DNA of 64,000 nt. Source: Periglandula ipomoeae IasaF13 (lineage: Eukaryota; Ascomycota; Sordariomycetes; Hypocreales; Clavicipitaceae). The translations under genes were made by a program, and so were the position numbers. Where the stretch lies: NCBI GenBank assembly GCA_000222875.2, contig AFRD01000105.1, forward strand, positions 1 to 64,000, given 5' to 3'. The notes beneath the pieces were generated by a model. It did not search any database. It saw only the letters and a list, made by a program, of their open reading frames with translations, and was not told the DNA's origin. Of the stretch, positions 32,698 through 45,136 are shown in pieces (within the stretch, counting starts at the first letter, position 1; each line of letters begins with the position of its first letter).

Positions 32698-34083
32698 TTA
32701 CCAGCCGTATTGCTGGCGGTAGTTCCTCCTCCAGTCATAATCCCACGGATTTCCCTTTATGTAGTTACGCTGAACATAGTACACGACGGGTCTTTGAACG
32801 CTCTGTTGACCCTCTCTATCAAGGATCTCCGACTCATCAAGATAGTCGTCATATTTTTTAGAAAAACTTCTTTCTTTAAAGTAGAGTAGTCCGCTCACAT
32901 CGCCATCGCCCCATTGGAAAATAGCATTCATATATAGCTTGCTTAAACACGCTGGTTTGCTAATGCAGTAATCTAATAGGGGGCGCAAAACACCTTCGCG
33001 GATTTTCGAGAACTCGATGCTAACTTGAGATGGCCCCGTCCTCTGGAGGAACTTGATCAGGTCTGGATCTTCAAACTCTAAGCCCCTTATTCTGAAACTT
33101 TTGAGTCGAAGTAGCTTATCAATGTTAGCCATATTCTCGATAATGCGTTCGCGCGGGAAACCCGCCTTTGAATGCTTCTTAGGCCGGCCGCTTCGGTAAT
33201 AATGCATATCCAAATCTCTCAGCTGGGAGCAGACAGATAATATGTTGGCCATGCCTGAGACATTTTTCGCATCCAGAGACTCTTGTATCCGTTTCTCTTC
33301 GTCGGTGGCAATTTCGTCATTGGAACAGTTAGGTACACTATTATCAAGCCAAGAGGGCTGATCTGTTCGCTTGTCAGGTCGATAGCGAAAGACTCGATCA
33401 GTGAGGCTGATTGATAGTTTTGTGAGACATCTAAATGATTCAGCGATACCGGGGTCTTTCCAGTCGACCCTGTTGATTTGGTCGCAAGCAAGGCTACATC
33501 CAGTCGAATCCACACGATTAAAGATGTTGAGTTGTCGAATGCGTAATTTACTTGCTGTCAGTGCGCGCATTGTCATGGTGAATGATTCAGTTGTACACTC
33601 CCAGAGGCCTTTCAGTGGTTCAGACGGCCCTAATTTGAGCGGAACATCCCTTTGGCCGTCTTTGTTGAGGTATACGACATGGATGGAGAGTGACGGCAAG
33701 GTTCCATCTACGATGTGCTTTGCTAGACATTCAAATGCCTTGGTAAGCAATTTGGCAGCATTGTCCCCCAAAGGCTCGTAAAGACATATTCTCTTGGAGT
33801 CATACTCCTCGTTCTCTGGTGAGTCGTGGATGAATCCCGTTACACAAAGGTCCTGGACCTGACAAGGCAAGCTTCCGGCTTGCATAGTCTTAGAAAATCT
33901 AAGCAGCGAACACGGTGTAAGGTCAACATTCTTGTAGACGAAGAATCGGTTGAACGAGCGCTGTGAAGAGTTTGTGGCCAAAAAGGTGGACGTGAGCCGG
34001 AGATTACAAATGTCAACCAGGTCTAGCATTTGGATAATGGACTCAATAATCTCGGGAGGACAGCGTAGGAATCCAAGCGGCAT
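32698..34083 (-). CDS. F-box domain protein
   Basis: A single-exon, uninterrupted frame of 461 codons. The N-terminus FLRCPPEIIESIIQMLDLVDICNLRLTS is an F-box: Pro-Pro-Glu-Ile, then Leu-rich helices ending NLRLTS. F-box proteins dock to Skp1 and bring a substrate to the SCF ubiquitin ligase. The remaining 420 residues are leucine-containing and irregular, in line with the divergent repeat regions of fungal F-box proteins, but no WD or clear LRR consensus is visible. The C-terminus is rich in Tyr and Arg (YDWRRNYRQQYGW). The substrate is unknown. Fungal genomes carry many such lineage-specific F-box genes. This one shows no lesion. Confidence 0.8.
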   Translation of the reverse strand: MPLGFLRCPPEIIESIIQMLDLVDICNLRLTSTFLATNSSQRSFNRFFVYKNVDLTPCSLLRFSKTMQAGSLPCQVQDLCVTGFIHDSPENEEYDSKRICLYEPLGDNAAKLLTKAFECLAKHIVDGTLPSLSIHVVYLNKDGQRDVPLKLGPSEPLKGLWECTTESFTMTMRALTASKLRIRQLNIFNRVDSTGCSLACDQINRVDWKDPGIAESFRCLTKLSISLTDRVFRYRPDKRTDQPSWLDNSVPNCSNDEIATDEEKRIQESLDAKNVSGMANILSVCSQLRDLDMHYYRSGRPKKHSKAGFPRERIIENMANIDKLLRLKSFRIRGLEFEDPDLIKFLQRTGPSQVSIEFSKIREGVLRPLLDYCISKPACLSKLYMNAIFQWGDGDVSGLLYFKERSFSKKYDDYLDESEILDREGQQSVQRPVVYYVQRNYIKGNPWDYDWRRNYRQQYGW

Positions 34084-35858
34084 GATGGGATCATGGAACT
34101 GCCCTGGGGTTGCCTTGAAACAAGAACAGTATTAATCGAATACGATTCTTGAGGAAGCCCTTGGCTTACTGTAGACCTGCATGATGTTACAGTTGTCCAA
34201 AAGCACTTGCAGGCAACCATTCGCACTTGCGGGGTAGATCGAATTATTGATATGAACCAACAGCACTTCAATTTATCGACATGTGATGGCTCTTCGATCA
34301 TGCGCCACCATGGGTGAAGAGTCCAAATGCAGCAAAGGGCAGAGTGGTTGTTGCGCCAGGTACTCGAGCTGCCAGGCCCGTTGTGTACAATGTGAAGAAC
34401 AATTGGCGTTGGTAGCTATTCATCATGTGGCTTTCCTATTCAGTATTGTCGACGGCCACTTGCCGTAACGCGGTGGAGCATGGTTGACGATGCATCTCAG
34501 GTGAACAAACATGGGAATGAAGGAAATCCCGAATCGGCGAAATTGTTCTGTCCTTGGGCAACACGATGGTCGATAAGGTAACGGGATTGCCTAATATATT
34601 TGAGGAGAGAACATTGAAGAGAGAAAATGCAGCAAATCCTGGGAAATGTTTGCATCTTTTTGCGCCAGGGCATATATGGAAGGAACATGAGAGCTCCTTC
34701 TTGTTTGGTCATGGCAATGTCGATTTGCTTTGGCCACGACAGCGAGCACTCGGTGAAGGTACCTGCTCGGTACTTGTAGGCGCGGTATGTCGGCTGGGAG
34801 TCTTGTTCTGACATAAGACAAACACGCCATCTTATGGGCCAAGAATATATTCTTGTCAGTTGTGTGCTTATATGCATCCAGACTATCTCGCATATGAAAA
34901 TAAGACCCGTCATATTTACACCCGCTGACATTTACCTCCCGTGCTCAAGAATCCTCCCGTCCTAGAATGGGTCGGACGAGTGGTCGAGCACCAAAAGGGG
35001 CTTTTGGAGGGAGCGTGCGTGTACTCGGCGGGTACGTTGTTGATTACTGGGAATTCCTTCGCCCGCTTCGAAGGGGTTTCGCCTGAGGGCATGTAACAGG
35101 TACTCGGACGTAGTGGAGCTTGTGGCATCAAGAGGAGTAGTTGATACGCGCAGTCAAGGTCAGCAGAGTCAGCATCAGCCCCTTTTGCTGATCCCCCGGT
35201 GCCTGTACCCACTGAGTAGCGTTCCAAGGCTGCCAACAGCGTCAATGTGCCTGCCAATGCCACTGTCAGCGCAGGAATTGGGCTTCAGGCTCCGGGCTTC
35301 AGAGTTCCACGGCTGGGCAAAGTGGCGCTGCGCCGGGTCTAGTCCAGTGGTCTAAGTCCCCTACTCCATACCTACTCCATAGTCCTGCCAGAGGCGGACG
35401 GCACATGGGTCCAGGCTGCATCTGCATCCACCACCACCGACAAGGCCACGACACCTCGATCAACCATACACGCCTCTCCTGCTCAGACCACGTTCCAACC
35501 ATTCTTCTCGCTTCACCATTCACGCTCTTTCTCAGCAGTCATCTGTTAGCCTCTTCCGCACCGAGGTTTGTCTGCTTTTTCTCTTAACTCGTCTTCTCTA
35601 GGTATGCCACTGGTCCGCCGCGCTATTGTTCTCTTCCCTTCCAAGGACCCTTGAAACCCTTCGCAATCGCGCCTGGCACATGTTCGATCCTGAGCTGGCG
35701 CCCATTGCGCAGCTTCGTACATCTAGTGAATCGGCTGACTGAAGTGCTACAGGAGCTCCTACGTTCTCTCCAGATACCCTGCCGATTTTTCAGATGTGTT
35801 AATCTCGATTTACTTTGCGACTCCTTTCATTCGCCTTTGTGGCTCTTAATCCTTCAAC
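34084..35858. other. Intergenic and kexin promoter
   Basis: No supported gene. The right half, especially C-rich and CT-rich segments at about 35400-35600, is probably the kexin promoter and long 5' leader. Short frames on both strands carry no motifs. Confidence 0.35.
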
Positions 35859-38462
35859 ATGAAGGCTTTATCCTGGGCTGGTCTCCTTAGCTTGGCTGCG
35901 CTGTCCTGCGCGAGCCACGTCTCTAGAGACTATGACAACAACGACTACTATGTTCTGCATCTCGATGCTGATGCAAAACCAGAACAGGTTGGCTCGCGCC
36001 TAGGATTGCGACACGAGGGCGTCCTGGGCAGCCTGGCCAACCATCACGTTTTCCGATCCCTGAAAGCCGGACACGATGTTGTCAAGAGACATATCGCGGA
36101 AAACAAGTGGAGAAGGCGTGGGCTCGGCGAAACCGACGTTCTTGACAGCGTTCTGCTGTCCACCAAGCAGGAGGCTCGACAACATCTGCATAAACGAATT
36201 ATCCCGTCACCTCCTCCCGGCTTCGTGTCGCCGCGTGCGGATAACCTCCCCGTGGCCTCTGCTGTTAAGCAACAACAGCACGTCATGTCACAATTCAGCA
36301 TCAAAGATCCAATCTTCACCGAGCAGTGGCACCTGTTTAACCCCATCCAGCTTGGGCACGATGTCAATGTGACTGGTGTATGGCTGGAGGGTATCACTGG
36401 TAAAAACTCGACGGTTGCCATCATCGACGACGGTTTGGATATGAATAGTCTTGACCTGAAAGACAACTACTTTGCCGAGGGATCCTACGATTTCAATGAC
36501 AGAGATGCCATACCAGCTCCCGAACTCTCGGACGATCGCCATGGAACTCGATGTGCCGGCGAGGTCGCGGCGGTACGCAACGATGTCTGTGGACTGGGTG
36601 TTGCGTATGAATCAAAGATTGCCGGAATCCGAATCCTCAGCAAACCCATCAGCGACGCCGACGAAGCGGAAGCCATGATGTACAAGTACGACAAAAACCA
36701 GATTTACTCTTGTTCTTGGGGCCCACGTGACGATGGCCGTACAATGGAGGCACCCGGCGTGCTGATCAGGAGGGCCATGCTCAAATCAATTCAAGAAGGC
36801 CGAGGTGGGCTGGGTTCCATATACGTCTTTGCGAGCGGCAACGGTGCCGCCAGTGACGATAACTGTAATTTCGATGGCTACACCAACTCCATCTACAGCA
36901 TCACCGTGGGCGCTGTCGACAGAGCCGGCCAACATCCTTACTATTCCGAGCACTGCTCAGCGCAGTTGGTTGTAACATACAGCAGTGGCAGCGGCGACTC
37001 TATTGTAAGTACAATTCGAACATGAGCCCAACATTATTTGCGTGTCTTCTAACACAATCTAGCACACCACCGACGTCGGTGTAAACAAGTGCGCCACCGG
37101 GCACGGAGGCACATCTGCCGCCGCGCCTCTTGCCGCCGGTATCTTCGCTCTGGTCCTCGAGATTCGACCCGATCTTGGCTGGCGAGACATGCAATATCTC
37201 GCCATGGACACGGCAAAGCCTGTTGCCGATGAGCACGCCGACTGGCAGCAAACCGCCATTGGCAAACAATTCAGTCACGTTTTCGGCTACGGCAAGATTG
37301 ACTCGTACGATCTGATACAGAAGGCGAAGACCTGGAAGAAGGTCAAGCCTCAGGCATGGTTCTTCTCGCCCTGGCTTCATGTCAAGAAGGCGATCCCCGA
37401 GGGAGACCACGGATTAATCGTCAGCTTTGACGTGACAGAGGAAATGTTGAAGAAGGCCAATCTCGAGCGACTGGAGCATGTCACTGTCACGATGAATGTT
37501 AATCACACACGACGAGGTGATATAAGTGTTGGCTTAATCAGCCCTTCGAACGTGGTCAGCCACATCGCCACTGCCCGTAAGGATGATAATGCAAATGCCG
37601 GCTATGTCGATTGGACATTTATGACGGTTGCTCATTGGTGAGTTGCGTCGAGGTTTACTCATACTAATATACGAATACTAACATATCGAGCAGGGGTGAG
37701 AAGGGAGTAGGAAAATGGACATTGGTCGTCAGGGATACTAAGGAGAACGAGAACCAAGGTACATTCGTTGATTGGCACCTGAAGCTGTGGGGTGAGGCTC
37801 GCGACGCAGACAAGGCCACCAAGCTTCCCATGCCAACTGAGCATGACCACGATGACCACGACAAGATTGAAACCATCTCCGCCCCCGCAGCCACCTCAAC
37901 CCTGGGAAGCTCACCTGATGCCACCCACACGCATATCGAGAAGCCCACCGACCATCCTGACAGACCTACCAAGCCCAGCGCAACACCAGAAGTGACGCCC
38001 ACCAGCGACGCTGCCGCAGCAACTTCCACAACTCCATCATCATGGATCAACAAGTTCCCAACATTCGCATCTTCGAAGAAGGTCTGGATCATCGGAGCAG
38101 CCAGCCTCATCGGCGTATTCTGTCTTGGAATCGGCGTCTACATCTGGGTAGCCCGTCGCCGGCGTCTCCGCAACGACACACGCAACAACTACGAATTCGA
38201 ACTCCTCGACGAGGAAGAAGGAGATGGCCTGAACGGCGGCGAAAAGGGCGCAGGTGGTCGTCGAACACGCGGCGGAGAGCTCTATGACGCGTTCGCCGGC
38301 GGAAGTGAAGACGAGGAAGAGTTTGACGAGTACAAGGACAGGTCCGCCGAGAGGCTGCCTCGTGACGAAGAGAGCGATCAGTATGTTGTCGGCGAGGAAA
38401 GCGACGATGAGGACACCTCGGGAAGGGCTGAGACGAAGCCCCTGGGTGGACAGCGATCATAG
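35859..38462 (+). CDS. Kexin, subtilisin-like proprotein-processing protease
   Basis: Exons 35859-37004, 37063-37637 and 37694-38462 encode 829 residues. Kexin cleaves secretory proproteins after Lys-Arg in the late Golgi. Order: signal peptide (residues about 1-18); propeptide with a likely autocleavage site HLHKR near 114; peptidase S8 domain with Asp in VAIIDDGLD (about 191), His in DDRHGTRCAGE (about 228), SCSWGPRDDG, and Ser in GHGGTSAAAPLAAG; P domain starting near WFFSPWLHVKKAIPEGD; Ser/Thr/Pro-rich stalk; transmembrane helix near 705 (VWIIGAASLIGVFCLGIGVY); and an acidic cytosolic tail with tyrosines that would serve Golgi retrieval. All introns are in phase and no lesion is seen. Confidence 0.95.
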
Positions 38463-39199
38463 ACTGTGCGGCGTTGTGTGTGTGCAGCAAAAAAAAGAGG
38501 AAGTCTGTGTCTTGATTAGGTGTTTTGGTCTGCTTGAGCCTTGCGCGTGTTTTCTTTGGGAATACCGCGTGTTGATAATTCCTTGAAAGGTGTATGCATG
38601 GGTTGAGGGAGCTTACTCGCAGCATCTGTCTAGCATATGAATACACTGTATTGGATTATTTTACATTAATGGTACTTTTGAAGAAAGATCGTGTCGGTGG
38701 TATTAGAAAATGATTGACAAGGAGATGTATGAACTGAACACATCTGTGCCTATGGCAATCCTATCCTACTTAGCTGGAGAATACCCTATTGTCCTCTGGA
38801 TTTTACCAAATAACGGTGTCCACTTGCGTTTATCCTCATCATGGTGTGGACTAAGACTGTCGGCTGAACAGTAATATGACAGGAAACAAAGTAATGCGAA
38901 ATTGATATCAGTGAATTAGAGCACGAATGTGTTACCCCAATACATCGCCTTCACAGCTACGCGTCTCGACGATCTTGGAAGATCCATAATGAAATAAATT
39001 GTCCCGCTACTCTCATTGCTTGTTCAGACGACTCAAATACACATACTGTACCTCAGTATGGTTCACAGTTTACAAAAATACTTCAAAATGTGTATTGCAA
39101 TCAAGTATTCTCAATTCATTAGGTGCTCGCCAACGCCATTTTAAAACAACAAATTGCCAAACTTTACCTCCTCAAACTTCCATTTAGCCAGGACCAAGA
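38463..39199. other. Convergent 3' intergenic region
   Basis: AT-rich spacer between the ends of the kexin and SNX4 genes. No gene or structured element seen. Confidence 0.4.
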
Positions 39200-40696
39200 T
39201 CAAGCAGCTACCAAGCCCTCCTTTTCCATCTCCTTGATATACCGCTCCCACACATCAATCACCTCTCCGTAAAATGAAACATGCGCATCCGCAAGACCAC
39301 CCAGCTGCGCCTTAAACTCAGCCTTCTTGATCCTCTCAAAGTCAGCAACTTCCCGCACGACCTCGTCGTCAAACATGTCGCTCGTGGCTCTGGCCCTCTC
39401 GACCTCATTCGTGAGTTCCTCCACGCGTAGCTCTAGCTTTCTTTGTCTCTCACGGCGGGCCTGCTCGTGGTCCACGCCACGAACGTCCTCGATTTTCGCG
39501 CGGATGAAGGATCCTGCGCCCGACGAGGCGTATCCTGACTGGAGGGAGTCGTGCTCTGTGGTGGACTTGTTCAGGTACTCTGTTAATTGTTCGTAGTCGA
39601 GCTGCTTCTGCTCGCGCGCGCGTAGGAGGTTCTTGAGGCTGAGGGAGAAGGCTTGCATGTCGCGCAGGGAGCCGAGGTAGTCTTGGTCTGTGACATCGCG
39701 CAGCTGGTGGAGGTGATGGGCTGTGTCTTCGATGGAGGCGGCGAAGGCGTGGACGGCTGGCTCGACGCCGGGTTCGAGGGTGATGAGCTTCTGGAACTGC
39801 TCTGCTAGGTCCTTCAAGTCCGTTTCCAAATCACTTTCGCGGCGGACGACCCGCGCGACCACCTTTTCGATATGACCGAGGTCTTCATCTAATTTGTCCG
39901 ACTTCTCCTTGACTTCGAGGAAGCGATGATCTGGCTTGTGTAGCTTTGTGAAGGCGTTGATGAAAGTATCGGCAAAGTTGTCAAAGACGCCGCTTGACCC
40001 GCTTGGGTCGGATGATAGGCTCGCCCGGGAGCTGCGGCTGCGCATGGTAGCGTTCCAATCTGGACTTTCGAGGAAGTTATGCAGAATTGGGGCTCGGCGA
40101 AGAATAGGATGGAGGGACAAACGAGCCAAGAAGCGCTGGAAGGAATGGGCTCGTCGAGAGGTGAAGTCGGACCCGAAACGGTCGCCGCGCACATATTCCA
40201 TGCGTTGCTTGTCGGGCAGAGGAGGCACGGCAGTCGCGGGATAGTCCCTCATGAGTTGTTTGTATAGGAATACAAAGTCTGTGAAGCGCCGGCGGACGGT
40301 GGTGGTTTCTTTCTGGAAGGACTGGAAGGTGGACTATACGTAAAGGCCAGTAATTAGCTTAGCTTGCATTTGCGACACGGTCATCGTCTCCTTGCTTCGC
40401 ATTCTTCGTTGGCTTACATGTGTAGTAATCAGATATGAGATGAAGGCGTCCTTGCTGCCGTCGTTCTCTTTGAGAGGACTACCGACTTCGCACTCCAGCC
40501 TCTCATTGCCTAACCCGTGAGGGTCAAGGTTATCGCCCGCTTTGTTTGCGCCGGAAGCCTCTCCGCCGTGGTGTCCGCGACCACCTGCGGGCGCATTCGG
40601 AGCCATGGCTGCGTCGTCCGCATGTTCCGTCCAGGAGACGTTGGAGACGTTGTCTTGGTCGTGATCTTGGTCGTGATCTTGGTCGGTCACGGCCAT
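39200..40696 (-). CDS. Sorting nexin SNX4/ATG24 (PX-BAR)
   Basis: Exons 40696-40418 and 40333-39200 (84-bp intron) encode 470 residues. The PX domain (about residues 65-185) has RRRFTDFVFLYKQL, the PPLPDKQRMEYVRGDRF loop and SRRAHSFQRFLARL that bind phosphatidylinositol 3-phosphate. The rest is a long coiled coil of the BAR type (from TFINAFTKLHKPDHRF to the end). Snx4/Atg24 recycles SNAREs from endosomes to the Golgi and is needed for selective autophagy such as pexophagy and mitophagy. The N-terminus contains a DQDH repeat encoded by a 12-bp tandem repeat. No lesion is seen. Confidence 0.92.
40653..40685 (-). repeat. 12-bp coding tandem repeat (Asp-Gln-Asp-His)
   Basis: The unit TCTTGGTCGTGA is repeated about 2.75 times and encodes the DQDHDQDHDQD run in the N-terminus of SNX4. 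Such repeats can vary in copy number between strains. Confidence 0.85.
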
Positions 40697-41853
40697 GGTG
40701 TCGGTTACGATGACAACGTATGGGAGTTATGGTCGGAGGTTCGGAAGTGAGGGGCAGGTGAGTTGAGGTCCTGGGACCTGGCTTGGAGGTAGCTCTGCCA
40801 CTCGCAGAGTGAAGAATCTATTGCAGGATGAGGCCGCAGGTGGGCAAAGTCAATCGTGGAAGGATGTAAGGCAATCAAGTCGGACACGCATGTAGGATGA
40901 TGAAGCAGGCAGTGGGTGACGATACAGGCCCATAGCTACCAGATGCGTGGCTTGGAGATGTGGAAGTGGGGCAAAGCTTCACTCTGCTGGACGAAACCTT
41001 TGAACAGTCCATCTCACGGCTGAATAACTCAAGCTACAGAGGTGGTGCCATAATTGATCTCGGTCGAGATAATCAAAGATAAGTGCTAATACTTGACAAT
41101 AAATCGACATGCAATCCTTTGGCAGTAAGTGGTCATGACTTGCAACACATGTAATCTGGGGGAATGTACCTTCCGACTACCCTCTGGCCTAAGCCAAGTA
41201 AATACGACGATGACGCACGTCCCAACCAGCAAGCAACAAGGATGCGTAGCTTTAAAGACCCTTAGTGCTTTTCACAATGACCTTCATGGTGGACATCCAA
41301 AACAAACATTCTTCCCTTGTTTGACGTGACCAGCTATGGGCTTTTTTTTTTCTGTTCTGTGAACAAAATAAAGCAGGGTTTCTAGACACAAGCATCGTAA
41401 CCTGCAACGCAATCACAGCCCCATTTTAAAGGCACGGAGATATGTTAGCCTGCGTTGACCTGCGCCGCGAAAAACTCAGTTGCCTTGCATGGTCCTCAGA
41501 AACAGCAAATAAAAAACAATGCAGTCTATTTTCATTCCCTTGATGGCCAAATGTCTATGTATATATACCGCTTTCACCATAACCCCCATGAAGTAGGCCA
41601 ACGGCGACGCCATGTGTTCCTTTTTTTCAATGTTGCATATCAATACAGCCTACCAGCTCTGTCCAAGAGATCATAGGGGGCCCAGTCCTCCACCGTGACG
41701 GTCGGACATATGAAAATAAAACAATCGTAGAATGATAGAGTGGTTCGGTTCCTCGTGATACGAACACCGTATCACGGACATGCGGAGATTTCCAATTATT
41801 CCCTGGGCAAAACACTTTGCCCCACGCTTCCCTTTGTTCATATATCGTTTCTT
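40697..41853. other. Intergenic
   Basis: Promoter side of SNX4 and the 3' side of the LETM1-like gene. Includes a T10-like run near 41343. No gene supported. Confidence 0.35.
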
Positions 41854-43531
41854 TTACTTCTGCTCGCTGCTCGCTGATGCCTTGGACTGTTGCTCTGCGG
41901 CTTTGGCCTGGTCAAGCTCTGCGTCGACCATTTCCTTGGCGAAGTTCGTCTCGACACCAGCGGCCTCGGCAGACATGACCCTTTCCTCCTTCTCTTCAAT
42001 GTCTTCAACATCACGAGGGGTGGCCATACCAGTGCTCTGGCTTTCCTGGTTCTGTTCATTCTCTTCCTCGATGAGTTCTTGCTGCTCCTTCAGTACCTCA
42101 AGACGTTGCTTGTTGGTGGCAGCGCCTTCAGCGTTATGAACCTCGAGCTCAATCTCGTGATACAGTTCTTCGGGAATCGATGAAAGAACACCAACGAGCG
42201 CATCAATTTGACTGGCACCCTCGCCAGAGCCCTGACCGTACATGTAGGCATTGCTCAGAACAAGGAGAGTAGAGGGAACACCTTCCTTGAGACGAAGATC
42301 GAGCCAAGACTGCAGGTCAGTGCGCATACGGGCGGGAGAGACACTGTGTGTCCTGATACCACGGGCAGCGCATGCCATCTGCAACTCCAGAACTGTCAGA
42401 CTGTCAACGCCCTCGAAACTGATGGCCTTGTCATCTCGCTTGATTTGTCTCATTCGGTGGCGAATCTGGTATCGAAGCATCATGTCGGTGCCAAAGGTGT
42501 TGAGGTTCATGTATCGACACATGGAGACTAATTGCGGACGCGAAAGGTTATCGAGGGTCATGTCATCACGGAAGACTTTGCACACTTTGATGACATCTTG
42601 GTGCGTGGGAGTATCGCCGGTCGAACGGACTTTGCGGAAGAAGTTGGCGAACTCTTCCCTTTGTGCCGTGGCAGGGCTCAGCGGCAGACCGGTCTCCTTG
42701 AGAGTCTGTCGAAGGAACCCGCTCACTTCCTTTCGGGTCGATCGCAGAACTGTGGCCTTCTTCTCTTTGGACTTCTCGCCTTCGAACGTGCTCGGCAGCA
42801 TGTTGGGGAACAGTTTCAGAGCCAAAGGAAGTAGGGCTTCGCCTAACGGAATGATGATGAAGACAGAAAAGGGTACGAGGCGGCCCAAGTCCTGTACTGT
42901 TCGTCGCAGCTGCTTGTTTTCTCTTCGCGTCAAGTCATAGCCGGCGGTCATTTTGAGTGCGAGCCTCCAACTGATCTTGACCTCTGTGGCAAGCAACTTG
43001 CTACCATCCCAGTAATGCTGAGCTTCCTTCTTCACCTTCTGCCAGACTGTAAGCTTCTTCTCCTGCTTCTCGGCTTTTGTGACTTCCTTTTCCTGCGCGA
43101 GGGTCTCCTTCTTGGCTGCCAAATCGGTCATTTCTGCTTCCGCCTTGGTGGTGTCTGGCTGACCAGCAACAGCTGATGCAGCGTTTGCATCCCTCTCCTT
43201 GGCTTCAGCGGCGGATTTTTCTTTCGGCAAGGGCTTCTTAGCCTGTTCGACGTTGAATCCGGGAGGAGGTCCACTGTGAGAGTCCGGTCGATGATGCTCG
43301 GTGCTGACATGTCGCATGGGGATCAAGATGGCCAACGCTGAAACTTGTGATTGCCTGCCGACGTGTCTAGCCATCATGGACGGTGTGACGCCTCTTGGAA
43401 GGGCTCGAGCTGCGCCTGAGGTTAGCAAAAGAAAGCTGCAGCGTCGACTACTTGCCGCAGATACGCTTACCATTGCTTAGCAAGGGGTTCCTCACAGTAG
43501 CCCTGCGGGCAACTGTGGCAGATGCGCTCAT
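41854..43531 (-). CDS. LETM1/Mdm38-family mitochondrial inner-membrane protein
   Basis: Exons 43531-43471 and 43415-41854 (55-bp intron) give 540 residues. The short first exon provides an Arg-rich presequence (MSASATVARRATVRN). A charged, Lys/Glu-rich linker leads to the LETM1 domain, from KLTVWQKVKKEAQHYW through SWRLALKMTAGYDLTRRENKQL and the single membrane segment VPFSVFIIIPLGEALLPLAL to the ribosome-binding-like fold (YMNLNTFGTDMMLRYQIRHRM). Family members act in K+/H+ exchange and volume control and bind mitochondrial ribosomes. The C-terminus is an acidic coiled coil. No lesion is seen. Confidence 0.92.
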
Positions 43532-44355
43532 GATGGAGTAGCTCGAGTGCCCAGCGGGCAAAGGTAAAGAGATGGTAAGAAGGAGGGAATAGATGCTGCT
43601 ATTTTACAATGACATGTATGCGCCTGCGCTATTATTGTGTGGGTGATGGTGGTGATGAAATCTGATGAGAACAGGTGAAGCGAAGGAAGCCTGTCGAATG
43701 TTTGGAAAACGAATGCTCAGAAATGCGACCAGCAAAAGGGTCCATGCCAGGGCCATGGCCGAGACCATGTCAGCACAGCAAACAGCACAGCACGACGATG
43801 GGGGATCCACATGCCCCGGGTGGCCACCAATGGCGGGATGGGCGGGAGCTTCGGCATCCCGTGCACCGCAGGGCAGGAGCGCACCAGAGAGGGCCGCCTC
43901 GCGAGGGAAGGGGCGACACAACGAGGTTCAAAGTTCATCCGACTAAGCCCGAGCCATCATTGGTTGGGATCACGTGCCAGGCCACCTGTCTCAACAACTG
44001 TTGGTGTAAGTTTCCATGGCTGACCGGCCACAAACTCTAACTTACCCTGAACCCTACCCCATGATTTTTTTAGATTGAGCATGCTTCACGATTGTCACGT
44101 TGCCGGCTAATTTCGGTAATACGATGGCCTTTGTTGCTTATAATCTTGACTGCTGTCAATATGGATTGATGCCGCAGACTATCTTCTGAATTATGTCGCC
44201 TGGGTCTTGGTCACTCTGGTGTAACCCATGCGAGCAAGACTACTCTTTATTCAAATAGAACAAGATGCACGGATTGCTTCAAGGCGAAAAAGTACTCGAT
44301 GAAAGCGTAATGCAATCATGACATTGAACTATGGTACAGGTTGTGTACATTGAGT
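43532..44355. other. Intergenic
   Basis: Promoter of the LETM1-like gene on the left. A GC-rich part at 43790-43920 gives open frames on both strands without motifs. No gene supported. Confidence 0.35.
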
Positions 44356-45121
44356 TTACTTGCAGCCCAAAGAAGCCAGCGTGAAGATACCTCCCAGGAT
44401 ACCATTGATAGCACCAGCCATAGCACCGCCGACCTTAGTAATGTCCTGGCAAACACCTCCGCCAACATCAGGAACCTCAATTGTCGTGTGGACATTCATG
44501 TCTGCCTTCTGATTACCATCCTTGCCCTCGACACGAACAACAATCATGTCAGTAAGATGGTACTGGTCCGCGTGCTCCGTCTTGCCGGCTGTGTGGAATG
44601 ATAGTTAGCATTTTCCCGAGCTCTTTGCCGAAAGTATCATGACAAGTGATATTGTACTGTTGGGAAAAAGACTTACGGTCACAGGGGGTAGGGCCAGCAG
44701 CACCGGGAACGCATCCGTTTCCAACCTGGTAGGGAACACCCTTCTTCACTTCGTATGGCGAGTGGGCAGCTACAGATTTGACGATTTCGACCAACTGATC
44801 CAGGTTGCCTTCCTGGCCGGCGTCGTTGAACGAGCCACCAACGGCAATCTTGGTCTTGGCACCGACGAGCTGATCATCTTTGACGACCTTGGTGTCAACC
44901 TCGAATGAACTGTCGCTGCTGCATCCGTTGGAGAGATAATGTTCCTTGATGTGATCGAGTGTGTCCCAAGGAGTGATGCCGTAGTTGAACTTGTGGTCGG
45001 CCAAATCAGCCTTTGTGTTACCGCCATCCTTGTTCTGCCAGGAGTTGGCACGGCTGTAGATGACGGCAGCTGCGGCGCTGACAGCAAAGGTTGTGATGCG
45101 GAGAGGAGAAAGGTTCTTCAT
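44356..45121 (-). CDS. Secreted cysteine-containing protein of unknown family
   Basis: Exons 45121-44677 and 44588-44356 (88-bp intron) give 225 residues; an upstream in-frame ATG at 45136 would add five. An N-terminal signal peptide is likely (MKNLSPLRITTFAVSAAAAV). The mature part is soluble and has cysteines in NGCSSDS, NGCVPGAAGPTPCD, GGVCQDI and LGCK, the last almost at the C-terminus, so disulfides are probable. The C-terminal 35 residues are Gly/Ala-rich and hydrophobic (VGGAMAGAINGILGGIFTLA). I do not recognise the family. Size, secretion and cysteines resemble fungal effector-type proteins, but that is only an inference. No lesion is seen. Confidence 0.75.
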
Positions 45122-45136
45122 TTCGGGCAAAATCAT

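Noticed and set aside
44040..44062. Telomere-like CCCTGAACCCTACCCC
   Set aside because: Only two imperfect units inside ordinary intergenic DNA; not a telomere remnant on this evidence.
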